The notes beneath the pieces were generated by a model. The model searched no databases. It had not been told where the DNA came from and saw only the letters and a program-made list of their open reading frames with translations. This document shows positions 20,495 through 31,508 of a DNA stretch of 64,000 nt, one piece after another. The translations under genes were made by a program, and so were the position numbers. This stretch comes from Adiantum capillus-veneris (Eukaryota; Streptophyta; Polypodiopsida; Polypodiales; Pteridaceae). Position 1 is the first letter of the stretch. Every line of letters begins with the position of its first letter. Location of the stretch: positions 99,606,036-99,670,035 of the forward strand of contig CM043947.1 of NCBI GenBank assembly GCA_014529385.2, read 5' to 3'.

Positions 20495-20806
20495 GAAGGT
20501 CGTTCAATTTTCATTGCTTGACAAGTGTCCTTAAGGAGGCTTAAAAGTTTTCTAAATGAAAAGAAATTAGACCTTCAATTTTCATAGGTTGTTCAATTTT
20601 CATTGCTTGAGAAGTGTCCTTAAGGAGGCTTTAAAAAAAATCAAACCTTCAATTTTCATAGGTTGTTCAATTTTCATTGCTTGAGAAGTGTCCTTAAGGA
20701 GGGTTGAAAAAAATAAGACCTTCAATTTTCATAGGTCTTTCAATTTTCATTGCTTGAGAAGTGTCCTTAAAGAGGCTTAAAAGTCCTCTGAATGAAATGA
20801 AATCAT
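20495..20806. repeat. Tandem repeat, about four units of about 75 bp
   Basis: The phrase CAATTTTCATTGCTTGA followed by AAGTGTCCTTAAGGAGG recurs at about 20508, 20594, 20668 and 20740, separated by short A-rich spacers that include a CCTTCAATTTTCATAGGT segment. Units differ by a few bases and by spacer length. Confidence 0.85.
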
Positions 20807-21500
20807 GGTCTTCTATATGCTATTTTATAAAGTTGCATTCACCTTTAAGAGTTTGAACACTTTATGTAAAGTATTGATAAAGAGTCTTCGATTTAAGGAC
20901 TTTATAAAGATTTATTTCACTAATTTGTTTCATTTTTTATGTTTATTAAATTTATATTTTCTTATGAAAAAAGACTTAAACATTTTTTATTTTATTGTTT
21001 TATTTTACTTCCTTCTCATTTTATTTTGTTTCAAAATATTGATGTGCAATGTGCATCTTTCACATTATTTAAGTGGGGCCCTTGTAATATATAAACCATT
21101 TGTGATTAATCATATATTTATAATAGATAACACAATCTATACTCTTTATAATGTAGCTTAAATTTTTCAAGCTCAAAGAGCCCCTCCACATGTCGCTCCC
21201 TCCTTACTTCTCCAATGGCTTTCAGCTCCAATAAAGGGCTTTCAACTCAAAAAAAAGCCAATAAAGGGCTTTCAACTCAAAAAAAAGGTCCAGAGAGAGA
21301 GAACCTTTCATAACAAAAATAATTAAATTGGTAAGGTCAAATCTGCAAGCTGAGTTCTACTTAGGAAGGAAAAAAAAACATCTATACTTCTATTATATAC
21401 TATATATGATGGAGACCTCAACTTTGAAAGTTGAAATGGGTTTCCATCACATAAAGTGGATGTCCTCAATTGAAGCACTGTGCAGTGTAAGGACCTTGAG
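20807..21500. other. AT-rich sequence without a supported gene
   Basis: The open frame at 20805-21161 is hydrophobic because of T-rich codons (Phe/Leu/Ile). It has no family motif, and I do not call it a gene. A short direct repeat (AAAGGGCTTTCAACTC) occurs twice near 21232 and 21258. Confidence 0.5.
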
Positions 21501-22430
21501 CCTTGAAATGGGCTTCCATCACATAAATGCACCTCGGTGACCTTTATGCAGTGTTCAAGAAAAATGTGTCTCAGCTAAATATCATGTCGTTTTCAATTTC
21601 AAAAATATCGGTTGAGCGCAAGGGGAAAAGGAGAAATTTCGTCCCAAAATAGAGAAAAATAGTGTAAAACCCAAAAAATGATCTAATTTTTTAAAAACAT
21701 CCTCTTGACAAAATCACGCAGGAATTTCGTATGTAATGGGCTTCCATCACATAAATGCACCTCGGTGACCTTGACGGAATGTTCGAGAAAAATGTGTCTC
21801 AGCTTAATATCGTGTCGTTTTCAATTTCAAAAATGCCGGTTGAGAGCAAGGGGAAAAGGAGAAATTCCGCCCCAAAATAGAGAAAAATAGTGGGAAAACC
21901 CAAAAAAATGACCTAATTTTTAAAAATATCCTCTTGACAAAATCACGAACAAGAATTTTGTATGTAATGGGCTTCCAGCACATAAATGCACCTCGGCGAC
22001 CTTGACGTAGTGTTTGGGAAAAATATGTCTAAGCTTAATATCGTGCCGTTTTCCATTTCAAAAATGCCGGTTGAGCACGAGGGGCAAAGGAAAATTTCTG
22101 CCCCAAAATAGAGAAAAATAGTGTAAAAACCCAAAAAAATGATCGAATTTTATAAAATATCCTCTTGACAAAATCACGAACAAGAATTTTGTATGTAATG
22201 GGCTTCCATCACATAAATGCACCTCGGCGACCTTGACGCAGTGTTCGAGAAAAATGCGTCTCAGCTTAATATCGTGCCGATTTTAATTTTAAAGATACCG
22301 ATTGAGCGCAAGGGGAAAAGGAGAAATTTTGCCCCGATATAGAGAAAAAAAAGTGTAAAAACCCAAAAAAATGACCTAATTTTTAAAAATATCCTCTTGA
22401 CAAAATCACGAACATGAATTTTGTATGTTT
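21500..22430. repeat. Satellite-like tandem array, about four units of 228-231 bp
   Basis: The phrase GGCTTCCATCACATAAATGC, with small changes, starts at 21511, 21739, 21970 and 22201, giving a period of 228, 231 and 231 bp. Each unit also carries the ACCTCGG...CCTTGACG block, a CAATTTCAAAAATGCCGGTTG-like block, a GCAAGGGGAAAAGGAGAAATT block, an AAACCCAAAAAAATGA block and a TCCTCTTGACAAAATCACG block. A fifth unit is cut off after about 22430. A diverged partial copy starts near 21433. Confidence 0.93.
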
Positions 22431-22546
22431 GGAATAACGATTTTTTCGAACACTGCCTTGACGCTGGACCCTGGTCGCTCATCATTCTTTTCCCACGATC
22501 TGCAACAATTGCTTGAGTGCGTGCACAATGCACATTCTGTGTGTGT

Positions 22547-22768
<222 letters not shown>

Positions 22769-22769
22769 C

Positions 22770-23640
22770 ACACACATCAAGGATTGAGGGGAGTTGACGA
22801 GTAGGAGCTGAGCTGGGAAACGAATAGGTAGGAGATGGACAAGGTGGGAGCAAGAGACCACGCAATTGTTACCTAGTGAGCTTTGATGATACTGCTAAAA
22901 CAAATTCTACATTTCAAGCTTCCATGGCCGTGAGCAGCTCGGATTGCATGTCCATCGTGGGAGTTGTGAGTGCCTTGCAAGGATACCCATTAACATCCTT
23001 AGAGGGATCATCTGCCAATGAAGAGGTTAGAGATGTTGTCGCTTCAATTGTAGCTTCCATGGAGACCTTGCCTACACCTACTTAGCAAATATCATGCTTC
23101 CCCCATTCCAATCGTGGGCCCACTCCTTCTCTCTCCTTCTTCTTCTCCAAGACGATGTTAAAATTATCTTTTTCTTCTTCTTCTCCTCCTCCAATATGTG
23201 TTGAGTTGGCACAGGTTGTCCGCATCCTCCACTGGCCACAAGGGACCTTACCATCCTTACTAAGAGAAAACAAGCGTGCACCGATCTGAGGTGGGCGGAC
23301 GTCTTCGGCCTGTGGTGGGTGAGAAGCTGAAGAGCCTCCATAGGGACATCGAAGAGGTATCGACGTCACAACACGGTGCTCTACCACCACGACTACTTGC
23401 ATGTTGTATGAGCGATGCGCCCATTGCTACCTCATGCTGTCTTCACCACCGCTCCTTCATTATCTGTTGCGACAATTAGTTTTCTGCACAACTCTCGATT
23501 CCCAGCCCGCCAGTTGTTTGCCTCATTTTTTTGCATAACCTCAAGTCCTAGCCCGCCATCGACCTCAGCTCTTTCTCACAATCACAAATTTGGGCCTTTG
23601 CCATTCCATCACAACTGGTTGCACATCGTGCGTGCTTGCC
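22770..23640. other. No supported gene
   Basis: Several open frames overlap (22876-23085, 23082-23402, 23276-23479, 23415-23645), but none has a recognisable motif or a consistent partner. A TTC-rich stretch lies at 23125-23190. Confidence 0.4.
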
Positions 23641-23659
23641 ACTGAGCCTCTTATTCATT

Positions 23660-23960
23660 TGCTTCCATCGATGGGGACTCGCAAGAGTGCATTATTTGCA
23701 AGGTATGTCCAATAGCAGGGTCAGGAAGCTTTGGCTATTTTCTGTTGCGATGGATACTCGCAAGAGTGCATTAATTGCGAGATGTGTCCACCAGTGGGTC
23801 AGAACGATCTCGAATGTTTTCAACAAATGCAGAGAGAGGGCATCTATCCAAATGCAATCACATACACCAGCACATGTTGATATTTTGATATGGGAAAAAG
23901 CCATGTCATGGCAAGAGATGCGGGGATTGAGCTCGCGTGATAGACCAGCCCCTCCGTGGG
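23660..23960 (+). pseudogene. Pentatricopeptide-repeat (PPR) gene fragment
   Basis: At about 23802-23875 the sequence encodes a PPR-like helix pair, QNDLECFQQMQREGIYPNAI, followed by TYTS, which is the typical end of one repeat and start of the next. Downstream sequence (MGKSHVMAR) resembles the following repeat after a stop. Upstream, a 35-40 bp segment (ACTCGCAAGAGTGCATTA) is duplicated at 23668 and 23751, about 83 bp apart. Stops interrupt the frame on both sides. PPR proteins act on organelle RNAs. This is only a relic of one. Confidence 0.6.
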
Positions 23961-24229
23961 TAGGAGGTGAACATGCAAGGAATCACGGGGGAGCTAAAGA
24001 GCCTCTAGCACGGAGAGGGACTCAATAAAATCCACTTTTCTGTCAAATTAGGAATTTAGGATCTCAATTTCTCACTGTGTAGCATGAGTGCCAATTTGTT
24101 TAAAACCTCTCCTCTTTCTTCACTCTCCTAAGTTCTTTGCACTCTTTCAGACATTGTTTGAGCATTAGGTGTAAGAAATGGCCAACTTGGTTGGCCAAAA
24201 AGACACAAATGCATCAACACAAAGGGTTA

Positions 24230-24563
<334 letters not shown>

Positions 24564-25187
24564 TGAGTGCCAGGTGTGCGGATGGATGTAGAAGGGTGAC
24601 AAAAATGCACTGCGTGGCCAGTTTTTGGCCTGTTCGGGGTCGTTTGAGGTCAACTAAAAGGCCAAAGGTGCCCAAGGGATAAAGTGAAGTGTGGACACTG
24701 AAAAACTTGAGAAAAATACCAGCAAAATGTGGAGAGAAGGGGAGGAACAGCTACAACTCAATTTTTGCTGTTTTTGGAGCCTGTTTTGGCCATAAACTAC
24801 TCATTCGAGGTCGGATTTGAGCGCTTTGATATTGTAGACTGGGTTTTTGGCCGCTCCGGACGCAATAGCGTTGTTCAATTTGCCAAATTCCTCACTTTTT
24901 CTTGTTGTTTAGGCTGTGTAAGTTTCTCCTGTGGAGCGAAGTCTCTATTCAAATTTGTGATTGTATTTGGCATATTTCATCCATATTGTGCGAGCTATTT
25001 GCCCCATTGGTGTTGGCCCAAGCTCAATTGTATCTAATCATCAAAAATCTTCCTCTTTTGAGCTGAGCTTTTTGGGTGTGTATGTGCCTCTGTGTTGAGT
25101 GGGCAAATGAATAGTCTCTCTCCTTTCACTCCATTGGTGTGTTTCCTGTCTCGGCCAGGTGGGTTGTGTAAGCCGAGTGGTGTCCCA

Positions 25188-25222
<35 letters not shown>

Positions 25223-25283
25223 ATCCCAAGAGTGTGTCTCGGGTGATTATAGAGGTGTTGTGTGTGTTTCCATCCCGTTCACA
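24564..25283 (+). repeat. Gypsy C 5' LTR
   Basis: A 720-bp direct repeat of 40865-41562. It includes a (GT)n run at about 25190-25220 that is shorter in the other copy. Confidence 0.92.
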
Positions 25284-26362
25284 TTCTTTTGGCGCCCCCA
25301 CGGAGGATCTTCTTCGAGTATCTTCACCTTCGGGATTACAGGTTGCAGATTGCAGATTGCAGACTATAGGTTACAGGTTACAGGTTACAGGTTACAGGTT
25401 ACAGGTTACAGGGTACAGGTACAAGTACAGGTGATTCACACAGGTATAGGTAGCTTGAGTAGAGTGATACATTGGCAAGTCGAAGTCACTTGCAATTGGC
25501 GTTGGTATGCATCATTTGGTGCCTGTTTGAGCACATTGTCTTGTATTGTAGGTTATTTGTGGATACTGCCATTGTATGCCTTTGTGGAACCATACTTGGT
25601 TTTACTTGGCAGTCCCAGTCATTTCTGAGACTTGGTTTGGAAGATAGTCATTTGTAAGACTTGACTATACGAGGTTTGCATAAGCTTTTGTGAGAGGGTC
25701 GATAGCGTGAGGTTTTATTGAGCTGGGGGATTCTCAAATGTGAGATCCTTTCGGTGATACAGGTGGTTGGAGCACCCTTTTCGTGACCTCGCCATAGGCT
25801 ATGTATTAGTGATTCCTACTTGATGCTCGGGTTCTATTGTTTCCAGGTTATGCATACATATACAGTGTATATTTTGGGTTCTACTGCTCTACTTCTCGCG
25901 AAACTCTGCCAAAATTTTGCCAAGTTGTGATGGCTGGTTTTTTGGTCTTTTGAGCCATTTACGATGTTATGCTATTGAAATTTCTGGCGAAATCAGAGGA
26001 TAAGTCAGGTGTGCCTTCTTGGGAGCTGCATGGTTGGCTTTAATGGATGATCAAAATGGACCTCAATTCACTCCTTTTCATTTCACACAAAGAATCCAAA
26101 TAAATGTTAATGTGTCCAGGAACTTTTTTTTCCAGCAGCACATAGTCTTTATGTTCGGGCCAAGAAGACTAAGAGAGATACTAGAATTCCCTTTGCCTGT
26201 TGTAATTCCTATGATTAACTATGAAAACTCATTTGATGTACATGTGTTTGTCCTTATCTAAAGATGAGCTCCATTGAAGTTTCTGGGGATTGAGTCAATC
26301 AAAAGTTTTGAGTTCTTGCACGTGTGTTCGAAGGGGTTCTCAAAGCATCGAAACTTGGGTAG
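25284..26362 (+). other. Gypsy C leader with primer site and GGTTACA minisatellite
   Basis: The primer site is at 25290-25309. A heptamer-type array (TTACAGG) runs at about 25370-25411, preceded by GCAGATT units and followed by ACAGGTACA-like units. The rest, up to gag near 26363, has no recognised gene. Confidence 0.75.
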
Positions 26363-27505
26363 CCATGGCTTTCTCTTATCCGGAATTTCATGTAAGAAGT
26401 GATGAAGATGTGGAAGACTTTTTGGAAAAGATGAAGGTTGCCTGCATTAGCAATCAGATTCACGATCCTGCACAGATGTTATGTCTTCTCCAAATTTGTT
26501 TGAAGAGTGATGCACGAGTTTGGTCTTAAGCATTTGAAGAGGAGTTGTGTGTGGCCGATCCACCTGTCAGATTAAGTTGGGATAATCTACGACATGGATT
26601 GGAAGTGGAGTTTGTGAAGACAGAAGATCCTGACAAAGTGTGGAGTTGCGTGTGGCCGATCCACCTGTCCGATTGAGTTGGCAAAATCTACGGCATGGAT
26701 TGGAAGTGGAGTTTGTGAAGATAGAAGATCCTAACAAAGTGTTGCAAGAAGTACAGGGTTTGGTAAAAAGGGAAAGTGAGCCAGTAGATGCGTACATACG
26801 TAAGTTTTCAATGGCATGGGAGAGGATGTGCAAGGCCTTAGCACCATAGGTACCCCACCTAACATGATGAAGAAGGACAGGTTCTTGGATGGTCTTTGGG
26901 AGAATATACGTTGGAGAGTGGAGCTAAAGAAACTTAGGACATATGAAGATGCACTAGAGGTAGCAAGGAATGAAGAGTGGAAGCTGAGAAGAATGAGTCA
27001 GCTAGGAGTAGAGTCTTTGCCCAGGAGGTCTGAGTTTCAGCCTATGGATTCTTTGCAAGGTCGCATGCCAGGGGTTCATCATGAACCAGTGGTTTTTGTT
27101 ACTCCTCAGGTTATGCCAGCAGTGGTCACTATAGCACTGCAAGATGATGGGCTAAGGCAAGACATGAAGCAAGTGGTAGATTTAATGAAGAATCTCAGCC
27201 TAAACATGTTAGGTAATGTGGGAAATAATTGAGGTCGTGGGAGGTTTGCAAATAAGCCCGGAGGTGAAGAAAGACCTAGGAATGGTGTTGGATAAAGCAA
27301 TGGTAGAGTCTGGAGGGAGACGCCCACATGTTATAATTGCAAAGAGTTGGGCCACATCATCCCGCCATGTGATAAGCCACCAAGGATGGGGGAAGACATG
27401 TATCCATTTCCAAGGCAGGTGCTAACTAGGTCAAATGATTATGGCATTGAAATTAAGGGAGAAGAAGGAACTAGTAGATTAACCAAGAGGAAAAGGGAAA
27501 AACAA
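26363..27505 (+). pseudogene. Gypsy C gag with internal duplication and zinc knuckle
   Basis: The N-terminal block (MAFSYPEFHVRSDEDVEDFL) and QICLKSDARVWS are followed by a stop at 26527. The blocks GLEVEFVKIEDPNKV, SEPVDAYIRKFSMAWERMC, then after a frameshift KKDRFLDGLWENIRWRVELK and EVARNEEWKL, form a retrotrans_gag domain collinear with gypsy A. A CCHC knuckle CYNCKELGHIIPPCDKP lies at about 27333-27380 in frame with downstream sequence. A 101-bp segment at 26542-26642 is tandemly repeated at 26643-26743, which shifts the frame. Further stops make it a pseudogene. Confidence 0.85.
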
Positions 27506-27758
27506 AAGTGATAAGCGTAGTGTGGTCACCTTGGAGAAGGCAACAAAGCTAGAGGATACATTAGTGATGCCTATTGGGAAGAGGACCACACAGGATAAGG
27601 AATAAAGAAGTGCCCCAGGTCCTAGTAAGAAGAAGGGAAGGAGCCATGAAGACGAGGATGTCAAGGCCAAGAGGAAAAGAAGGGCTCGTCGCAAGTTTCA
27701 TGTTTCAGATTTTCCGCTAGGGGATAGGCGATTAAGCTATGACTTGAAGGAGGATCTG
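27506..27758 (+). pseudogene. Gypsy C gag-protease linker up to the gypsy D insertion
   Basis: A basic, Lys/Arg-rich linker (KRKRRARRKFHVSDFPLGD region, about 27660-27730) matches gypsy A's RKPRQHYNASNFPLEEG region. The coding sequence continues at 36474 with NLTSRKADVTFG when gypsy D and one ATCTG copy are removed. Confidence 0.75.
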
Positions 27759-29346
27759 TGTAATGGAATTGGCCTATTTAATTTGAGAGTAGCGAAAATT
27801 AATGAGAGTACTTTTGAGAAATGACTTTGTGAGCATAGCGGGTGAACATAATTGAAGATAGCAACATAATCATAGCAATTAGTTAACTTGGCATGAACAA
27901 TACTTTTTCAAGAGAGAGAATTTAGAGGACCGGATTTATGTGGAGTCGGTCCCCCCTCCAATAGGCATTTGTATTATGATTTCTCCCATTAAGAGAAACT
28001 TGTTACAATACAATCTTTGTGTTCCTTGTGACCTAGGTGATGCAATGAAGATGGAAAGCTTCATGCATCACAAACATAACATAAACTTGAAGAAAGCTTT
28101 AATTATCCCAAGCCTCAGTCCCAAGACCTCAAAGTACACCTTCGAAGGTGGAGAGAGCTAGCAGGGAATGAGGGTAGGGAAGAGGAAGAAGAAACATTTC
28201 GTAGGAGAGAATTAGTTCCTCACTTATCATAACTCTTGTTGCTAGCATACATAATAGCATAGTAATGAAGAAGAAGGAGATGGCAAGCTTAAGCATTGAA
28301 GCATGGCTCTTGGTTGGATTTGCACTCCATATCCAAGAGTGTTGGTGTAGGCTCTCAGCCTCTACTTGCTTGGAGAAGGAGAGGGAGATCTTGCACTTTG
28401 CATAGCACACAATAAGAGTGTTTGTGAGTGTGTATGGGTGAGTATACCCCCTAAGCAACCCCCTAGCTTGCTTGGGTCGACCCCCCCCCTTGTAGCTCAT
28501 GCTTCAAGCTCATTGGACCCCTCCAGGCCTAGCCAATCATAAGCAGGAGGGTAGCCTTGAGACAAGTGTCCCCCTTTCCCCTTTGAGAGAGAGGGCTAGA
28601 TAAATGCTAAATCACTTAATTAAATCTCCCAAATTATTATTGGACCCCTTGGGTGGCCAACCAATAGGCTTCAGGCACACTATGAGGAGGAACTTGACAA
28701 GTGTCCCTTTTGCTTTCTTTGTGCCATGCATGCCTTGTGTGAGTGTGTGGGTGTTCTCTCTCATCCCCCCTCATGTAGGGCTCGCCCTCTCCTTGTAGGG
28801 ATTGAATATTTGACTTTTTGACACCTCAAGCCCCTCATGCATAGGCCCAGTTCCCACCACAAGCTTGGCTCTTAAGCACTTTAAGCTTAGGCTATGTTCT
28901 CACCTCAAGTGCAACCCTAGCATCTCATGCATGTCAAGCACCTAAAGCATCTCAATCATTAAGCACCTCAAGCATCTCAAGCACCTCAATCATCAAGCAC
29001 CTCAAGCACCTTAGTCATCAAGCATGACAAGCAGGACAAGCACCTCGAGCTGGGTCGGGCTCCCGCGCCTCAAGCTCATTACCTAAGGTCAAAGGAATTT
29101 TACACACATTATTGGAGGTCTTCAATGAATCTAACCTAAGGTCTTATGCTCCATTTGTTAGCCTTGCTCTTTGATAGACCATCTCTCATTTGGGCCCCTT
29201 TACCATTGGCCCCGTGTTGAGATAGATCTATAAGTACATGTCTATATCTTAACCCTTGTTCCCGTTTATTCTCCCACATGAAGTGATCAGTTTAATATGA
29301 GAGAATCATTTGGGTTGGTAGATATTAGATATTAGATTTTATGACA
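27759..29346 (-). repeat. Gypsy D 3' LTR
   Basis: A 1,588-bp LTR, close to identical with 34903-36473 apart from several indels. It holds a short minisatellite of AAGCACCTC-type units at about 28938-29045, which is longer here than in the other LTR. Confidence 0.95.
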
Positions 29347-29756
29347 TTACCTCTCTCTTGAAATCATAATCGTCCTCGACTATGAGATAGAAGAGATAAA
29401 GCCTTAGTCATTAGTCAATTTTACTTAGCGGGTAGTGGATCCCTTTTTACCCTACGACATCTTTCCAAGATGGATGACTAATCCATTTGGTGCTTGGGAG
29501 ACACAGCTGCCGCAAGCATGTCTGCTCTTTAGTCCATTTCATTCTCCCAAAGTAGAGTGACAAATTGTACTTGGTGTTTGAGAGACGTCGTCATCACAAA
29601 CATGATTGTAAGAATGCATACTAGTTAAATTTGTGCACAATTAAAAAGAGGACTAGTCTTATAAGACAAAAACATGAGTCATTTAAAAGAAATTTGTACA
29701 TTTGCTTACTCTAATGTAGCATTGTAGGCATTGACAAGGTTCATACTATCCTTAAG

Positions 29757-30947
29757 CTATATTCCTTGCATCCATCTAGCATCTTCAAAAGGATAATTTT
29801 TGAACTTAATAAGATATCGTCGGATAATCTTACCATGTCGAAGTACCTTGTCTTCATGCCGAAGGATAGCTTCGGGTTGTAGCAACTCTTCTTTGTCTTC
29901 AACTTCGGGAGGGTCTTCAATAATTGGTTCAGTTGGTGGCTCTCCTTTGTAGGGCTTAAGTAGGCTTACATGAAAGGCATTGTGTATGAGCCAATGTTTG
30001 GGCAACTTGAGTTGATAAGCCGTCTCATTATTGGGCTTCAAGATTTGGAAAGGACTATAGTATATTTTTGCTAGTTTAGCATAATACTTTTGATGGCCCG
30101 TAGGATTTTTGCCCGTCGTTTGCCTTAATCGAGCCTTAGGAAACTTGAGCAAGACCCAATCATTTTCTTTGAACATTAAGGCTCTTCTGTGCTTATCACC
30201 AGCAGCTTTTTGCCTTTGTTGAGAGATGGATATAACCTCCTTAATCTTTTGAAAAGATTCTTGTAGGTCATGGCTATAGTCATCGGCGGTGAAGATCTTC
30301 CCATGTGCTTTGAGTAGCAAGGGACTTTTAGGTCTTCCCTCAATGATCTCAAAAGGTGCTTTTCCCGTAGAAGTATGTACAGTATTATTGTAGGCATACT
30401 CTATAAGAGGTAAGTACTTTTCCAATTGTGAGCGTTGATCTACTTCGGTAACATAAGTCTTGAGTAGATCGAGTATCGTAAGAATGGATATCTCACTTTG
30501 GCCATCCGTTTGTGGGTGATAGGCCAAAGAGAAATTCAATCTTGTTCCTAGATTTTCAAAGAGACCTTTCCAGAAATTACTGGTCATTCTAGGATCTCTA
30601 TTTGACACGATGGATGTGGGTAATCCATGGTGCTTGAAAATCTGAGATATGAAGAGAGTTGCCATTTGATGTGCCTTAATAGTCTTTTTGACAGGAATAA
30701 AATGTGCTTGCTTGCTAAACCTGTCGATTATTGTCCATATTCGTGTATTCTCATGGATAGACTTGGGTAATCCAAAGATGAAATCCATGGATATACTCTC
30801 CCATGGTGAATTTGGGATAGGCAATGGCTGGAGTAATCCAGGTTGCTTCCCTCTATCATACTTGGTCTTTTGGCATACTACACATTTTGAAACATACTCT
30901 TGTATGTCCACTTTCATGGTAGGCCAATAGAAGTACGTCTCTACTCC
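29757..30947 (-). CDS. Gypsy D integrase with chromodomain
   Basis: The open frame 30917-29757 (386 codons) continues in frame from the RNase H frame across one TGA at about 30947. It starts inside the zinc-binding region (CVVCQKTKYDRGK). The integrase core has D (SMDFIFGLP), D (SNRDPRMTSNFW) and E (YHPQTDGQSEISI). The GPF/Y-type region (YYSPFQILKP, AYQLKLP, IHNAFHVSLLKPY) follows. The C-terminus (EAILRHEDKVLRHGKIIRRY, then LIKFKNYP and DARWM) is a chromodomain as in plant chromoviruses, where it targets integration to particular chromatin. The C-terminus is complete, ending at 29757. Confidence 0.93.
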   Translation of the reverse strand, partial: GVETYFYWPTMKVDIQEYVSKCVVCQKTKYDRGKQPGLLQPLPIPNSPWESISMDFIFGLPKSIHENTRIWTIIDRFSKQAHFIPVKKTIKAHQMATLFISQIFKHHGLPTSIVSNRDPRMTSNFWKGLFENLGTRLNFSLAYHPQTDGQSEISILTILDLLKTYVTEVDQRSQLEKYLPLIEYAYNNTVHTSTGKAPFEIIEGRPKSPLLLKAHGKIFTADDYSHDLQESFQKIKEVISISQQRQKAAGDKHRRALMFKENDWVLLKFPKARLRQTTGKNPTGHQKYYAKLAKIYYSPFQILKPNNETAYQLKLPKHWLIHNAFHVSLLKPYKGEPPTEPIIEDPPEVEDKEELLQPEAILRHEDKVLRHGKIIRRYLIKFKNYPFEDARWMQGI

Positions 30948-31508
30948 TCAGAGAGTAGGTTGAATACCTCTATGCTCCGCATATGGAGGAGCATGGGATT
31001 CATACATAACTTTCTCATGAAGGGAATGGGTAACACATAGCCTATTTCCGTGGAGAAGATAACCATCCTGAAAGATGAATGGTTCCTCTTTCTTCCTCAA
31101 AGCAAGGGCTGACATTATGTCTCTAAAGTCAGAGTCAATATCATACTCATCTATCATAGAGGATAGATCATTGTGAGTAGCTATAGACACCGCATTAACT
31201 TTTGGTCTTCGTGAAAGTGCATCAGCCACTTGATTGTGCTTACCAGCTATGTCAGCAATATGGAAATTAAATTGCGAAAGAAAATTTGCCCACCTCATTT
31301 GTTTGTCGGAAAGCTTGGTTTGCATCATGAAATACTTGAGACTTTGGTGGTCGGTTCGTAGGATAAATGGAGTCCCCAATAGGTAGTGCTTCCATGTGTT
31401 TAGGGCATGTAGAACAGCTAAAAGATCTTTCTCATAAATGCCCAAGATTCGTTCATCAGTATTGAGCCTTCGGCTCTCATATGCTATGGCATGCCCTTCT
31501 TGAAGCAA
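30948..31508 (-). CDS. Gypsy D RNase H and integrase zinc-finger start
   Basis: The 186-codon frame includes GHAIAYESRRLN, the YEKDLLAVLHALNTWKHYLL block, the RTDHQSLKY and ADALSRRP motifs of gypsy RNase H, and then the HHCC region start (HEKVMYESHAPPYAEHRGIQPTL). It ends in a TGA that interrupts an otherwise continuous frame to the integrase. A shift near 31490 separates it from the RT frame. Confidence 0.92.
   Translation of the reverse strand: MLQEGHAIAYESRRLNTDERILGIYEKDLLAVLHALNTWKHYLLGTPFILRTDHQSLKYFMMQTKLSDKQMRWANFLSQFNFHIADIAGKHNQVADALSRRPKVNAVSIATHNDLSSMIDEYDIDSDFRDIMSALALRKKEEPFIFQDGYLLHGNRLCVTHSLHEKVMYESHAPPYAEHRGIQPTL

Noticed and set aside
20805-21161. Hydrophobic open frame of 118 codons
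   Set aside because: It arises from T-rich sequence (Phe/Leu/Ile codons) and shows no motif or splice context.
21500-22430. CRISPR-like array
   Set aside because: The period is 230 bp without short repeats and unique spacers, and the genome is a plant's.
25370-25411. Telomere-like heptamer repeats
   Set aside because: The unit is TTACAGG, not the plant telomere TTTAGGG, and it lies in a retroelement leader.
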